From Lachnospiraceae bacterium (lineage in GTDB: Bacteria; Bacillota; Clostridia; Lachnospirales; Lachnospiraceae), in the NCBI GenBank assembly GCA_017544835.1, contig JAFYDI010000093.1, positions 1 through 64,000 on the forward strand: a DNA stretch of 64,000 nt. Reading direction: 5' to 3'. Below are positions 8,606 to 18,128 of this stretch, piece after piece. Made by a program: the position numbers and the translations under genes. Every line of letters begins with the position of its first letter. The stretch's first letter is position 1. Under the pieces are notes generated by a model. The model saw only the letters and a list, made by a program, of their open reading frames with translations, did not search any database and was not told where the DNA came from.

Positions 8606-10688
8606 TTTTATCCTCCGGTAACAAATTTGTCATGCTCTTAAGCCCCAAAGCCACAGTAGAACCGTTATGGAGCATCGCCGATGTTGCAGGTGGCAATATA
8701 CCCGCAACTCCGAGGCCGATAAGTGCCGTATTAAAGCCCACTATCGTCCTATAGTTATACTTTATTCGTTTCATAAGAAGCATGCTTATCTCACGCAATG
8801 TCGCTATGCTTTCAAGATTGGAAGAGCTTATGGTGATGTCAGCTATCTGCCTTGCAATCTCAGCACCTTCGCTTATGGCTATACCTGCGTCGGATGCTGA
8901 AAGTGCGGGTGAATCGTTGATTCCGTCACCCACCATGATTACCTTTCGTCCTTCAGCCTTGGCACGTTCTATATAGCCCGCTTTGTCCTCGGGAAGAACC
9001 TCAGCGTAATACTCGGTAATGCCGGCTTCCGCTGCAATCTTTCGCGCTGTTCTCTCGCTGTCACCCGTCATCATGACAATATGCTCAAATCCCTGAGTTC
9101 TAAGTTCCTCCACAACGGCTTTAACTTCTTCGCGCATAGGGTCTTCTATCAATATGCAGGCTGCCAGCCTTCCGTTTTTGGCAAAGTACAAATGCGAGTA
9201 CTCGTCCGGAAGCTCTTCGAATAAGCCTTTCTTATCTTCGGGTATCTCTACGCCTTCATCTTCAAACACAAAGTGATAACTTCCTATAACTGCTTTCTCA
9301 TTGTCGATTTCCGAAGCTATTCCGTGCGCCACAATGTACTCCACTTTTGTATGAAGTTCATCGTGAAGCAGGTCTTTCTTTTGCGCAGCTTCGACTACAG
9401 CTCTTGCCACAGAGTGCGGGAAATGTTCCTCGAGGCACGCCGCCTGTCGCAGCAATTCATCCTCGGACTCGCCGTTAAAAGAAACTACCCTGACTACCGT
9501 AGGCTGAGCTTTTGTAAGCGTACCCGTCTTATCCAGCACGATTGTGTCGGCTTCAGCCACCGCTTCAAGGAATCTTCCACCCTTAACCGTAATGTCGTAT
9601 TCAGAAGCTTCTTTTATAGCCGAAAGAACGGATATAGGCATAGCCATCTTAAGCGCGCAGGAGTAATCTACCATCAAAACAGACACCGCTTTGGTAACAT
9701 TTCTGCTGACCAGCCAGGTCAATCCCGACGCCAGAAGTGTATAAGGGACAAGTTTGTCCGCCAGTCTCTCAGCCTTGCTCTCGAGTGAAGATTTTAGTTT
9801 TTCGGACTCTTCTATCATCTTTACAATCTTGTCAAAACGCCCGCTGCCCTCGATTTGAGTGACTGAAATAGTCAATTCGCCGTCTTCCACCACAGTACCG
9901 GCAAATACGCTCATTCCGATGCCTTTATGCACCGCCACAGATTCTCCTGTCATAGACGCCTGATTCACCATAGCTTCGCCGGCATACACTTCTCCGTCAA
10001 AAGGAATCATGTTGCCCACGCGAACCACTACCCTGTCGCCACACTTGATATCTGACGAATCAACAAGAACCTCGCCGCCGTCGGCAAACATCCACACTTT
10101 ATCGATATTAAGTGACATCCGTCTGGCAAGATCGTCTACAGAGCGTTTATGGGTCCAGTCTTCGAGTATGTCACCAATCTTTAACAGGAACATAACTGAG
10201 GATGCTGTTTTAAAATCGCCCGTATGAACTGCCGCGGTTATAGCCATAGCATCCAAAAGCTCAACCTGCAATTGCTTATTCTTAAGCGTCTTTATGCCTC
10301 GCCAAGCATATTTAAGACTCTTAATCATTACCCAAATTCTGCGTATGGATACGGGCAATACAAGGCGCTTCCCATAATGCAGGATTACCGTCATCACAAG
10401 TCGGTCATAATACTCGGCAGAAAGTTCTCTTTCCGAACATTCAAATACCTTTTCCGGTACCTTGACATTGTCAAAAGAAAACTCTTTAAAAATTCCTATA
10501 ATGCGCTCTCTGTCACATGCAAAAGTCACCACGGCATCCGCTGTTCTTTCGTATACCTTGGCGGTTTTTATTTCGGGAAAATTATTAAGGTAGTACTCAA
10601 GAATGTCTGCCTCCCTAAAGCTTAAACGCTTTACGGGAAGGTGCACTCTGAGTCTGCCTTTAATCTCATGTTTAATAATAAACTTCAT
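8589..10688 (-). CDS. Heavy-metal P1B-type ATPase with a Cys-less N-terminal domain
   Basis: 699 residues. It has TGES (about 247-250), the phosphorylation loop DKTGTLT with Asp386, and GDGINDSPALSASDAGIAI near the C-terminus. The first 75 residues resemble an HMA fold (GRLRVHLP start) but lack the CxxC metal site. The transmembrane metal motif reads SCALKMAMP (Cys344), not the CPC of copper pumps or the SPC of P1B-4 pumps, so the metal is uncertain. It lies after feoC and a DUF6110 gene in an apparent feo operon, which hints at transition-metal efflux or iron homeostasis. Confidence 0.85.
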   Translation of the reverse strand: MKFIIKHEIKGRLRVHLPVKRLSFREADILEYYLNNFPEIKTAKVYERTADAVVTFACDRERIIGIFKEFSFDNVKVPEKVFECSERELSAEYYDRLVMTVILHYGKRLVLPVSIRRIWVMIKSLKYAWRGIKTLKNKQLQVELLDAMAITAAVHTGDFKTASSVMFLLKIGDILEDWTHKRSVDDLARRMSLNIDKVWMFADGGEVLVDSSDIKCGDRVVVRVGNMIPFDGEVYAGEAMVNQASMTGESVAVHKGIGMSVFAGTVVEDGELTISVTQIEGSGRFDKIVKMIEESEKLKSSLESKAERLADKLVPYTLLASGLTWLVSRNVTKAVSVLMVDYSCALKMAMPISVLSAIKEASEYDITVKGGRFLEAVAEADTIVLDKTGTLTKAQPTVVRVVSFNGESEDELLRQAACLEEHFPHSVARAVVEAAQKKDLLHDELHTKVEYIVAHGIASEIDNEKAVIGSYHFVFEDEGVEIPEDKKGLFEELPDEYSHLYFAKNGRLAACILIEDPMREEVKAVVEELRTQGFEHIVMMTGDSERTARKIAAEAGITEYYAEVLPEDKAGYIERAKAEGRKVIMVGDGINDSPALSASDAGIAISEGAEIARQIADITISSSNLESIATLREISMLLMKRIKYNYRTIVGFNTALIGLGVAGILPPATSAMLHNGSTVALGLKSMTNLLPEDKNESRL

Positions 10689-10722
10689 AGTTAAAGGCTT
10701 CTTTCTTTATGCATTTGACGGG

Positions 10723-10977
10723 TTATTCTTCTTCCAAAACTTCCGCTTCGGCTTCTTTGGCCGCCCTTTCTGCATTGATAGCCTTTGCTTCTTCGTAGAT
10801 GTCGGTGCAGTTTTCCTGAAGAGTCGTAACCTGTGCAATAACAGAATCCTTGGCTCTCAATACTCCTGCAGTGCACTGCGCATAAACCTTCTTGGCATCC
10901 TTTGATGATAAAAGTTTGATTCCCTCGAGGCCGAAAAGTGTCCCCAGTGCAAATAAACCGATTCCTTTAAGTTTCAT
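10723..10977 (-). CDS. DUF6110 family small membrane protein
   Basis: 84 residues: one N-terminal hydrophobic segment with the GxLFGxxGIKLLSSKDAKK pattern, then a helical, acidic tail (AERAAKEAEAEVLEEE). From recollection this matches DUF6110, small proteins encoded next to Cys-less P-type ATPases. It is 34 bases upstream of the ATPase gene and has AAAAGGAGG before its ATG. A partner or regulatory subunit of the ATPase is a reasonable guess; no function is established from sequence. Confidence 0.7.
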   Translation of the reverse strand: MKLKGIGLFALGTLFGLEGIKLLSSKDAKKVYAQCTAGVLRAKDSVIAQVTTLQENCTDIYEEAKAINAERAAKEAEAEVLEEE

Positions 10978-11021
10978 GATAATTTCCTCCTTTTATGCTT
11001 TTCTGCATCATTAACAACAAT

Positions 11022-11297
11022 CTATTTGACAACTTCCCACATGACACCCATGTTTTGGAAGCCACCTTCGGGCATGCACCCGGCACAGGTTTTGCCGCCT
11101 GTGCCGCAGCCGGTACAACCGTTGCAGGATGTGCCCGACGTATGCGTGCCTGAAAAAACTATTCTTTTGACAACTCCGGTTCTTTCCAGAAACTCTATGT
11201 CGCGCTTAACCTTGTCTGTTGAAGTGTTAAGTTCAATAGCGAGCATTTCGATAGTTCTGGATTTACCGTCATTAAGCAATTTAATCAGTTCTTCCAT
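11022..11297 (-). CDS. feoC: FeoC-like winged-helix protein with Cys cluster
   Basis: 91 residues. A winged helix (about 1-50, IEMLAIELNTSTDKVKRDIEFLE) is followed by a Gly/Cys-rich stretch with CNGCTGCGTGGKTCAGC. That arrangement matches FeoC, which in enterobacteria protects FeoB and carries an oxygen-sensitive Fe-S site. It starts just after feoB. The Cys cluster has five cysteines in a short span, so Fe-S or direct metal sensing is plausible. Confidence 0.75.
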   Translation of the reverse strand: MEELIKLLNDGKSRTIEMLAIELNTSTDKVKRDIEFLERTGVVKRIVFSGTHTSGTSCNGCTGCGTGGKTCAGCMPEGGFQNMGVMWEVVK

Positions 11298-11303
11298 TTT
11301 CTT

Positions 11304-13328
11304 TTACCAAATGAGCAATCCTACATAATATGCAATACCTGCAAGTAAAAGTGCTACGCCTGTGTAGTAAAGGGCGATTCTTGCGGTCCACTTAACAGAG
11401 TGAGTCTCCTGATATGTGGCAGCGAGCGCTACGATACAAGGCATGTTAAAGGTCATAGCAAAGATAAGCGCAAGTGCCTCGGGCTTGGAAACATTGGCTA
11501 CCAGCAATTCGTTGATGTTGGCAGCTGTAGTACCGCTTACCATAGAGCCTACGGAAATGGTGCCGGAGCCTGTGAAGATAGTGCTGAGTACGCCGAGCGC
11601 GCCTTCTTTACCAAGACTGGATGCGATGAATGCCATGAAAGTCTGCCATCCCAAACCGAATATCTTGGTAACCGGCTCAATGAACGTTCCTACTTTGTAA
11701 AGAATACTGTCAGTGATTGTTCCCGTCGAAGTATATGAAAGAAGCCAGAATACAAAAGCAACAAGTACGACAACTTTCATCGCTCTTAAGAATGTATCTT
11801 TGGTACGGCCGAATACGTATCTTAAGAGCGATCCCCACTTCGGCTTATGATAAGGAGGAAGTTCCATAATCATGCCCTGGCGATCTTCTACCTTAACAAG
11901 TGAACGTCCGAATACCTTGGCGGTAAGCCACATATGAAGAATCATTACAAGCAGGATAACCACAATAATTACAGGGGTCCATGCGCCAAAGAAAACTGTC
12001 GAAAGCATCGGGATAACTGCCCATGCAGCACCGCAGGGAACAGCCCATGCAAGCGCGATGGTAAGAACCTTCTGGCCCCAGTTGTCGATAACTCTGGTAC
12101 CTGCCGCGCCACCCATGGTACAGCCGAAGCTGATAAGGAAAGGCATTACCGACTTACCCTGAAGTCCGAACTTAGCCATGGTGTTATCAAATACGTAGGA
12201 AATACGAGCCATAACGCCTATTTCCTCAAGTAAACCGAATACAAGTGTTACGCCGAATACGAATCCGAGCATCTGGATAATGAAGCTTAAGCAACGAAGA
12301 ATAACGTCACATATAATAGCAGCCAGAAATGCAGGGCAGCCTATGTTAAGAAGCGCTTCGTTTAAGGGATCGGGAAGTTTACCGATTGCCTGACCGATTC
12401 CCATGAAGGGCAATGCCGGAATAAATGAAGCAATAAGGCCCAGCACAATCGTAAGAACAACGACGGGCTTACCCCAAATATGATGAGTGATAAGTCTGTC
12501 AAACTTTCCGAGAGAAACCTTGGTTTTCTTGGTATTTACCGTTCCTTCAAGGAGTTCGTCTATCCAGGCAAATTTTCTTTCGCCGGTAAACACAACGCCT
12601 TTGTCTACAGCGTCAACTGCAGCTTCAAAAGAACTTCTCGCGCCATCCGGAAGTGCCGCCTTAATCTTAGCAATTACGGGAGCGTCCTTCTCTACAGCCT
12701 TGGTTGCAAGCCAGGTAGCTGAATAGCTGGGAATTACATTCTCGGGAATCATTGACTTTATATTTCTGTAGGTATCAAGTTCTTCAAAACGTTTCTCGAG
12801 TGCTTCTGCGTTAAGTGAAGTCTTATCCTTAACCGCACGCTCAAGTGCACTGTAAAAGCCGTCATAAGCCTTGGTATTGGGCGCCGAGAGAAGCACTACG
12901 GGTATTCCAAGCTTCTTCTCAAGTGCTGAAGCGTCAACCTTCTTACCCTGATCTGCCGCCACGTCGCTCATGTTAAGTACAAGGAAGCAGGGAACCGTAA
13001 TTCCTGCATAGTCTGCAAGCATATAAAGGCTTCGCTCAAGCTGTGAACTGTCCGCAAGGATGCAGACTACATCGGCCTTGCCTGAAGCGATATAATCACG
13101 GGTAATCATTTCCTCATCGGAATTGGCCGAAAGGCTGTATGTGCCGGGAAGGTCAGCTACAAGATACTCTTTGCCGTTATGAGTAAATCGTCCTTCTTTT
13201 TTCTCAACCGTCTTGCCGGGCCAGTTGCCGACATGCTGTCTGAGTCCGGTAAGCGCGTTAAAAAGCGTGGATTTGCCGGAGTTGGGCTGTCCGAGTAACG
13301 CTATAACCGTTTCATTCTTGTCCGTCAT
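11304..13328 (-). CDS. feoB: Ferrous iron transporter FeoB (first copy)
   Basis: 674 residues. The N-terminal GTPase domain has G1 GQPNSGKST, switch/G3 DLPGTYSL and G4 LNMSD. A helical linker follows, and the C-terminal membrane domain carries the two Gate regions (for example ISFGCTMGGAAG and LGKEGALGVL). FeoB imports Fe2+ in GTP-dependent manner. It overlaps the feoA stop by four bases. It is shorter than the second FeoB at 18.1-20.5 kb because it lacks that copy's acidic insertion. The two copies may have different metal preference or control. Confidence 0.95.
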   Translation of the reverse strand: MTDKNETVIALLGQPNSGKSTLFNALTGLRQHVGNWPGKTVEKKEGRFTHNGKEYLVADLPGTYSLSANSDEEMITRDYIASGKADVVCILADSSQLERSLYMLADYAGITVPCFLVLNMSDVAADQGKKVDASALEKKLGIPVVLLSAPNTKAYDGFYSALERAVKDKTSLNAEALEKRFEELDTYRNIKSMIPENVIPSYSATWLATKAVEKDAPVIAKIKAALPDGARSSFEAAVDAVDKGVVFTGERKFAWIDELLEGTVNTKKTKVSLGKFDRLITHHIWGKPVVVLTIVLGLIASFIPALPFMGIGQAIGKLPDPLNEALLNIGCPAFLAAIICDVILRCLSFIIQMLGFVFGVTLVFGLLEEIGVMARISYVFDNTMAKFGLQGKSVMPFLISFGCTMGGAAGTRVIDNWGQKVLTIALAWAVPCGAAWAVIPMLSTVFFGAWTPVIIVVILLVMILHMWLTAKVFGRSLVKVEDRQGMIMELPPYHKPKWGSLLRYVFGRTKDTFLRAMKVVVLVAFVFWLLSYTSTGTITDSILYKVGTFIEPVTKIFGLGWQTFMAFIASSLGKEGALGVLSTIFTGSGTISVGSMVSGTTAANINELLVANVSKPEALALIFAMTFNMPCIVALAATYQETHSVKWTARIALYYTGVALLLAGIAYYVGLLIW

Positions 13329-13558
13329 GCCTTTTTACCCCCTTCAACCTCAATCTGTGCGCACTCTGCTTTGTTGAGTGCAATCATGGTGTCTCGTGAA
13401 TATACCAAAAGTGGTCTGTTCTTTTCGTTCTTGATAACCGTCACATGGCACCCGGGTGTAAGTCCTATGGATGTGATTCTGCTGATAAAGCGCGCGTCAC
13501 CATTCACAGAAGCGATTACACCTTCCGCATCCTTCTCAAGTTCAGATAACTTCTTCAT
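13325..13558 (-). CDS. feoA: FeoA family protein (first copy)
   Basis: 77 residues forming a single SH3-like FeoA domain (SITSIGLTPGCHVTVIKNEKNRPLLV). FeoA binds and tunes FeoB in the ferrous uptake system. It is the first gene of the feoA-feoB-feoC block and overlaps feoB. No GTTAG-N6-CTAAC box is visible directly upstream, so it may be transcribed from further upstream. Confidence 0.9.
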   Translation of the reverse strand: MKKLSELEKDAEGVIASVNGDARFISRITSIGLTPGCHVTVIKNEKNRPLLVYSRDTMIALNKAECAQIEVEGGKKA

Positions 13559-13618
13559 CTTATCCTCCTATAGTCTCTATCTTTTATCCGCCGTAAGCGA
13601 AACAAAAGTCCCCATGAA

Positions 13619-13993
13619 TCAGTGTTTCTCAGCCAAAGAAAGCATCGTGTAGCCGGCAGCCGCAATGAGTTTGGAGAGTTCGCTTTCTTTTTCTTCCTGC
13701 TTGGATAGCAAATCTACTTTTCTGTTGCCTACATCTGCTTTGGCCCATCTGTAGCCACATTTGTTGAGCGCATTTTCGACCCTTGCGGCACAGTTAGAGC
13801 AATGCATTCCGTCAATCTTTAACGTATATGCATAAGGGTAATTGCTCCTGTCTTTGTCTTTTACACGAACCTTTTTTTCGCCGGGCTCTCTTTCACCGCA
13901 ACATGCCGAGCCGTAACGAATTCTTCTCACAGTACCATAAACGGCAAGTGCCACGATTGCGATGAGTATGATAATTATTGCAGCGTTTCCCAT
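13619..13993 (-). CDS. Membrane-anchored HMA (heavy-metal-associated) domain protein
   Basis: 124 residues. An N-terminal transmembrane segment (2-21) is followed by a basic linker and an HMA ferredoxin-like domain with the metal site GMHCSNCAARVEN. Soluble HMA chaperones are about 70 residues; here a membrane anchor and a second CC pair (ACC near 32) are added. It lies between the FtsX ABC exporter and feoA. It may hand copper or another soft metal to a membrane pump; the P-type ATPase in this block lacks its own CxxC, so complementation in trans is an attractive but unproven idea. Confidence 0.8.
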   Translation of the reverse strand: MGNAAIIIILIAIVALAVYGTVRRIRYGSACCGEREPGEKKVRVKDKDRSNYPYAYTLKIDGMHCSNCAARVENALNKCGYRWAKADVGNRKVDLLSKQEEKESELSKLIAAAGYTMLSLAEKH

Positions 13994-14005
13994 AACTATG
14001 CCTTT

Positions 14006-16699
14006 CTATTCCACGTTTTTAAGTGCCACATCCATGGGTATGTGCTTGATTCTGATGTAGTCGATGGCTGATACGAACAGGTAGCCGACCAAGAGGTACA
14101 CTACAGAAAGCACTGCCGATACCGGCTTTAAATAAAAAGCAAAGTATCCGTCCATCTGCATCATGAACGCCTTGAAAATCCAAAGCATAAGATAATATCC
14201 TGCCACAAATCCGATAATCGCAACGATTGTCACCACTATAGCCGTGGGCACAATGTAGAGGGCACCGATTTCGCCGTTCTTAAAGCCCAGAATCTTAACC
14301 ATGGAAATGGAGTGCTCGTTTCTCTCGATGATAATCTTGGCAAGAAGGTAGATAAGCGCTGCTGCCAGAATTACGAGTGCGTACTTGAAAATGTCTATTA
14401 TTCCGCCGAGTGAATGATCGAGCTGTGTCGTAACCTTGGTGATGTCTTCGGCTGTGATAACAGTAGCGATGCTCTGCTCGTCGATGTCGGTTATCTCATG
14501 GTGGGAGAAAAATCCCGAGAACTCGTCTGCTTTCTTGTTAAAGGCTTTGTCGAAGTTTTCTTTGGGCATGAATACTGCGATACTGCCGTCGTACTCTACT
14601 TCGCCCGCAACCTTGAAGCTGTAGGATTTGTTCTCGTACTCTTCGTTAAGTGTGATGCTGTCACCGGTCTTAAGGTCAAATTTCTTGGCAAAAGCAGACG
14701 AAACGTATACCTCTCCTTCTCCTGCAGTACCGCCGAGTTTGATATATTCGCTTCCGTCAGCAATTCCGTATACAGTTACGCTTTCGTCGCCGCCGCTACC
14801 CATACCGGTGCGCATGGTGCTTTTCTTTTTCGGATAGAGGAGACTCTTCATGCTGAACTTTTCAGCAGTCGCCTCTTTAGTCTCTATCACGTTGCCGTCG
14901 TCGTCCCTGTAATCCATGAGCATGTACTGATACTCGGTGAACATCATGCTTGTAGCGTTGTCAGCGTAGTGATTCAACGAATCGGGAAGTCCGAAAGCAA
15001 AGCACATCATAAGCTCGATAAATATCACGCCAAAAGCAAGCACCATGTAGTTGGGCATGTTCTGAAAAAGAATGCGAAGTCTGAATCGTCTTAAGAACGA
15101 CCATCTCGGAAGTCTTCTTGCCTTGGTGCGCTTGGTCTTGGCAAGATCGTGTCGTAAGAAACGAAGCGGGCTTAACTGCAGCTTTTTGATTATGATGTAA
15201 AGGTTGATAAAGAACATTAAAATCAGCGGAATAACCGTGGTCTTAATGATAGCCGTGTTGCTCCATACCGCATGACAGCTCGGCAAGCTGTAGCTTTCGT
15301 AGTAAAGGTTAACGGCTATATCCTTAAATACCGTGTAACCGAGTACGTTACCGATTATCGCGCCGAGTATAGTAACGATAAGGGGCATCGTCATGTAGTG
15401 AACCACCAGCTCAGACTTGCTGTAGCCCGATGCCCTGAGGGTTCCGATTACGGAGGCTTCTTTGTCGATTGTGTTGCTGATGGTGATTGCGAAGATAAAC
15501 GCAATAACACCTATCAAAATGTAGCAAAGAATAGCCGTTGCCGCCGAGTCTCCCTCTATGTCGGATACTGCAAAGTTCGTTGCCTGCCTTAAATATTCCG
15601 GCAGATAATCGTCTATCTCGTTGTCATGTACAAGTGACTGCGTAATAAGTGCCTTCAAAAATCTCTCGGAATAGTCCGCCTGCTCCACTTTATCCTCAGG
15701 CTTCGTCTCGTACTGATATGCGTAGTTGTAGTGGATTCTGGACGTAAGTCTCTTGAACGCCTCCGGTGTCACCATTGCGACATCGAAGCCGAAAGAATCA
15801 AACATCAGGTCCGTATTGTGCTCATGAAGTGTTAAGTAATTGGCGTAAGAAAGCAGTCCCACAACCTCGAACTCTTTGCCGCCTACCGTAATCTTGTCGC
15901 CTATCTTCACGCCGACGTTGCTGGCATGCATCCTGTCTATAGCGATTTCCGTATCAAGCTTAGGCGCGCGTCCTTCGTTAAAAGAAGCCATATCGATGGT
16001 CGAATCGCTTTTGTAGATTCTGATATTTGCGTCTTCGGTACCGTCATTGTTGTAATCTTCGGCTTCTTCTCTGTAGAAGTGCTCATAAATGGTCATAGGT
16101 ACCGGCTTAAAGTCGGTTACGTTGAGGCTGTATCTGTCCGCAACCTCGTCCCATTCTTCGTTGACTGTTTTGGTCACTTCTTCGTGAGCTTCATCATAGG
16201 CTTCTTCCACTGCCTTTTTGAACTCATCTGATTCACGAGCCTCTTTCATTGCCTCGTCGAAGTTCTCTTCTATGGCAGCATCGACCTGAGCCTTAATCAT
16301 TTCTTCGTCGGTGATGCCGTAAGCCGCACACTGAGCGCGCACAGCTTCTTCGATAGCATTGTTGACTTCTTCAGTCAAATTCTCTTCTATGGCCTTGGCA
16401 ACTTCTTTGTCCGCTTCTTTCATGCCTTTGTCGATGTAGTACTGTCTGACATCAGCCATTTCGCCTACACTTAAATCATCGAGAAGTGACTGCGAAGCGC
16501 GCTTGGAAAGTTCAAAGTGGCCGTCCTCAAGGTTAAGTGTTTCTCTTCCTTCGTAGACCGCCGCAAGCATACTGTCGTGGCCTACATACATGCCGGAGAT
16601 GACGCCGATCATAACCACCATAAATACGATGATTACAAGGTATTTGTGCCAGTCGGACTTAAGTTCCCTGGGCACTCTTTTGATAAGAGGATTCTTCAT
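14006..16699 (-). CDS. ABC transporter permease, FtsX/MacB type, with large acidic extracellular domain
   Basis: 897 residues. One N-terminal helix (about 20-42) is followed by a long exposed region rich in Glu/Asp, with a predicted coiled coil (about 80-190). Then come three FtsX helices around 390-500, a second exposed domain, and three C-terminal helices. MacB-like permeases work with a cognate ATPase to move peptides, lipids or signals. The start was set at 16699 because AGGAGG lies seven bases upstream; a longer frame would run through that ribosome site. The ATPase gene ends 12 bases upstream. Substrate unknown. Confidence 0.85.
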   Translation of the reverse strand: MKNPLIKRVPRELKSDWHKYLVIIVFMVVMIGVISGMYVGHDSMLAAVYEGRETLNLEDGHFELSKRASQSLLDDLSVGEMADVRQYYIDKGMKEADKEVAKAIEENLTEEVNNAIEEAVRAQCAAYGITDEEMIKAQVDAAIEENFDEAMKEARESDEFKKAVEEAYDEAHEEVTKTVNEEWDEVADRYSLNVTDFKPVPMTIYEHFYREEAEDYNNDGTEDANIRIYKSDSTIDMASFNEGRAPKLDTEIAIDRMHASNVGVKIGDKITVGGKEFEVVGLLSYANYLTLHEHNTDLMFDSFGFDVAMVTPEAFKRLTSRIHYNYAYQYETKPEDKVEQADYSERFLKALITQSLVHDNEIDDYLPEYLRQATNFAVSDIEGDSAATAILCYILIGVIAFIFAITISNTIDKEASVIGTLRASGYSKSELVVHYMTMPLIVTILGAIIGNVLGYTVFKDIAVNLYYESYSLPSCHAVWSNTAIIKTTVIPLILMFFINLYIIIKKLQLSPLRFLRHDLAKTKRTKARRLPRWSFLRRFRLRILFQNMPNYMVLAFGVIFIELMMCFAFGLPDSLNHYADNATSMMFTEYQYMLMDYRDDDGNVIETKEATAEKFSMKSLLYPKKKSTMRTGMGSGGDESVTVYGIADGSEYIKLGGTAGEGEVYVSSAFAKKFDLKTGDSITLNEEYENKSYSFKVAGEVEYDGSIAVFMPKENFDKAFNKKADEFSGFFSHHEITDIDEQSIATVITAEDITKVTTQLDHSLGGIIDIFKYALVILAAALIYLLAKIIIERNEHSISMVKILGFKNGEIGALYIVPTAIVVTIVAIIGFVAGYYLMLWIFKAFMMQMDGYFAFYLKPVSAVLSVVYLLVGYLFVSAIDYIRIKHIPMDVALKNVE

Positions 16700-16710
16700 A
16701 GTATTACCTC

Positions 16711-17418
16711 CTACCACTCAAGCTCGAATGCCGAAATTTTGTTTTCGTTTATGTCATTGTGGCGCACTACACCGTCACGCAGTTTGATGACGTGGTCTGC
16801 CATATTCTTGATTGCTTCGTTGTGAGTTACCATGATGACTGTGTTGCCGAACTTCTTATTACAGTCCTCGATAAGAGCGAGGATTTCTTTGGACGTCTTA
16901 TAGTCAAGGGCGCCCGTGGGTTCATCACACATAAGGATATCGGGATTCTTAACGACTGCGCGGCCGATGGAAACTCTCTGCTGCTGTCCGCCCGATAACT
17001 GATTGGGGTATTTGTACTTGTGGTCCTGAAGACCGAGGGTTGAGATTACTTCTTCAACATCTAAAGGATTGTCGGATAGATACGCGCCGACTTCGATATT
17101 TTCTTTGACATTGAGATTGGGTATAAGATTGTACATCTGAAACACATACCCTAAGTGTTTGCGTCTGTACATTGTAAGCTGACTTTCGTTCATTTCTTCG
17201 AGCTTGTCGCCATTGATGCTGACGTAGCCCGAATCCGGAGTATCGATGCCTCCTATTATATTAAGAAGGGTTGACTTACCTGAACCGGAAGGTCCGAGCA
17301 GTACACAAAACTCACCTTTCTTAACCGTAAAATCCATTCCCCTTAATACATCCTGTCTTGCTTCTCCCGTACCAAAACTTTTCTTTAGGTCTTTGATTTC
17401 AAGAAAACATTCTTCCAT
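16711..17418 (-). CDS. ABC transporter ATP-binding protein (LolD/MacB type)
   Basis: 235 residues with Walker A GPSGSGKST, Q-loop FQMYNLIPNLNV, signature LSGGQQQR and Walker B DILMCDEPTGALD, the pattern of LolD/MacB ATPases. It pairs with the FtsX-type permease directly downstream. GGAGG five bases before 17418 selects that ATG over the longer frame. It follows the DtxR-family gene, so the exporter may be metal-regulated. Confidence 0.92.
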   Translation of the reverse strand: MEECFLEIKDLKKSFGTGEARQDVLRGMDFTVKKGEFCVLLGPSGSGKSTLLNIIGGIDTPDSGYVSINGDKLEEMNESQLTMYRRKHLGYVFQMYNLIPNLNVKENIEVGAYLSDNPLDVEEVISTLGLQDHKYKYPNQLSGGQQQRVSIGRAVVKNPDILMCDEPTGALDYKTSKEILALIEDCNKKFGNTVIMVTHNEAIKNMADHVIKLRDGVVRHNDINENKISAFELEW

Positions 17419-17472
17419 ACTTTCCTCCGATTCACACTTTGCCCTGTAGTAAATTGGCATGGTACATTCCGT

Positions 17473-17850
17473 TTATTCGGTCTGCCCATGCCGCTCAAAG
17501 AACCTCTCCAAACATCTATAAGTTTCTTCCCCGATTACATGTTCCATGAGGCACGCTTCTTCGGTGGCAGTCTGGTCACTTACCCCGATACTTTTCAGTG
17601 CCTTCACGATAAGAATATTCTTCTCGTTTACCTTTTCGGCCCGCTCCTTGCCTCTGATGGTAAGGTAGATATGGCCGTCCTGATCAAAGCATATCAAATC
17701 CTGGTCGTACAACTTCCTAACGGTTACGCTGACGGTAGGCTTGGATACTTTGAGCGTGCGAGCTATATCGACAGCCCTGACGCTCCCTCTCTCGTTATGA
17801 AGGGACAGTATGCACTTAAGGTAATCTTCTGTTGAATTATTGCCTTTCAT
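17473..17850 (-). CDS. DtxR/MntR-family metal-dependent transcriptional regulator
   Basis: 125 residues. A winged helix (about 1-65, VDIARTLKVSKPTVSVTVRKLYDQDL) is followed by the dimerisation/metal domain with EEACLMEHVIGEETYRCLERF, where Glu, Cys, Glu and His positions match the DtxR metal site. The C-terminal SH3-like domain of DtxR itself is absent, as in MntR-size proteins. It stands between the feoB2 set and the ABC exporter and is the obvious candidate to bind the GTTAG-N6-CTAAC boxes. Whether Fe2+ or Mn2+ is the cofactor is not settled by sequence. Confidence 0.88.
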   Translation of the reverse strand: MKGNNSTEDYLKCILSLHNERGSVRAVDIARTLKVSKPTVSVTVRKLYDQDLICFDQDGHIYLTIRGKERAEKVNEKNILIVKALKSIGVSDQTATEEACLMEHVIGEETYRCLERFFERHGQTE

Positions 17851-17891
17851 TGTTTCTCCCCTTGTCCCTGTTTTGGCAAAAGAAAGATTCT

Positions 17892-18062
17892 CTACTTACT
17901 GTGACATGCCGAGCAGCCTGCACAACTACCGCAGTTGCCGCCACAAGTGCTTTTGCCTTTCTTCTTATCATTAATGAGGCTTCTTATTATAAGTGTTACC
18001 ACTGCAACAAGGCCTGCGGATATTACTATAGTTCCGATATTCTGCGTTAAAAATTCAATCAT
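17892..18062 (-). CDS. FeoB-associated Cys-rich membrane peptide
   Basis: 56 residues translated from the minus strand: MIEFLTQNIGTIVISAGLVA begins a single membrane helix. A basic turn and the tail TCGGNCGSCAGCSACHSK follow, with five Cys. This is the FeoB-associated Cys-rich membrane protein family, often found directly downstream of feoB in Firmicutes. It lies 66 bases after feoB2. A role in holding iron at the membrane is assumed, not shown. Confidence 0.88.
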   Translation of the reverse strand: MIEFLTQNIGTIVISAGLVAVVTLIIRSLINDKKKGKSTCGGNCGSCAGCSACHSK

Positions 18063-18128
18063 AATATCAGTCCTTTCTTTTAAACTCTCCGAACGGCCGG
18101 GGTGGCCGCCCGGAGAATTTGAAATGCA

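Noticed and set aside
14414..15094. A 226-codon plus-strand frame opposite the FtsX permease.
   Set aside because: It is antisense to a well-supported gene, has no ribosome site and shows no domain; it is a shadow frame.
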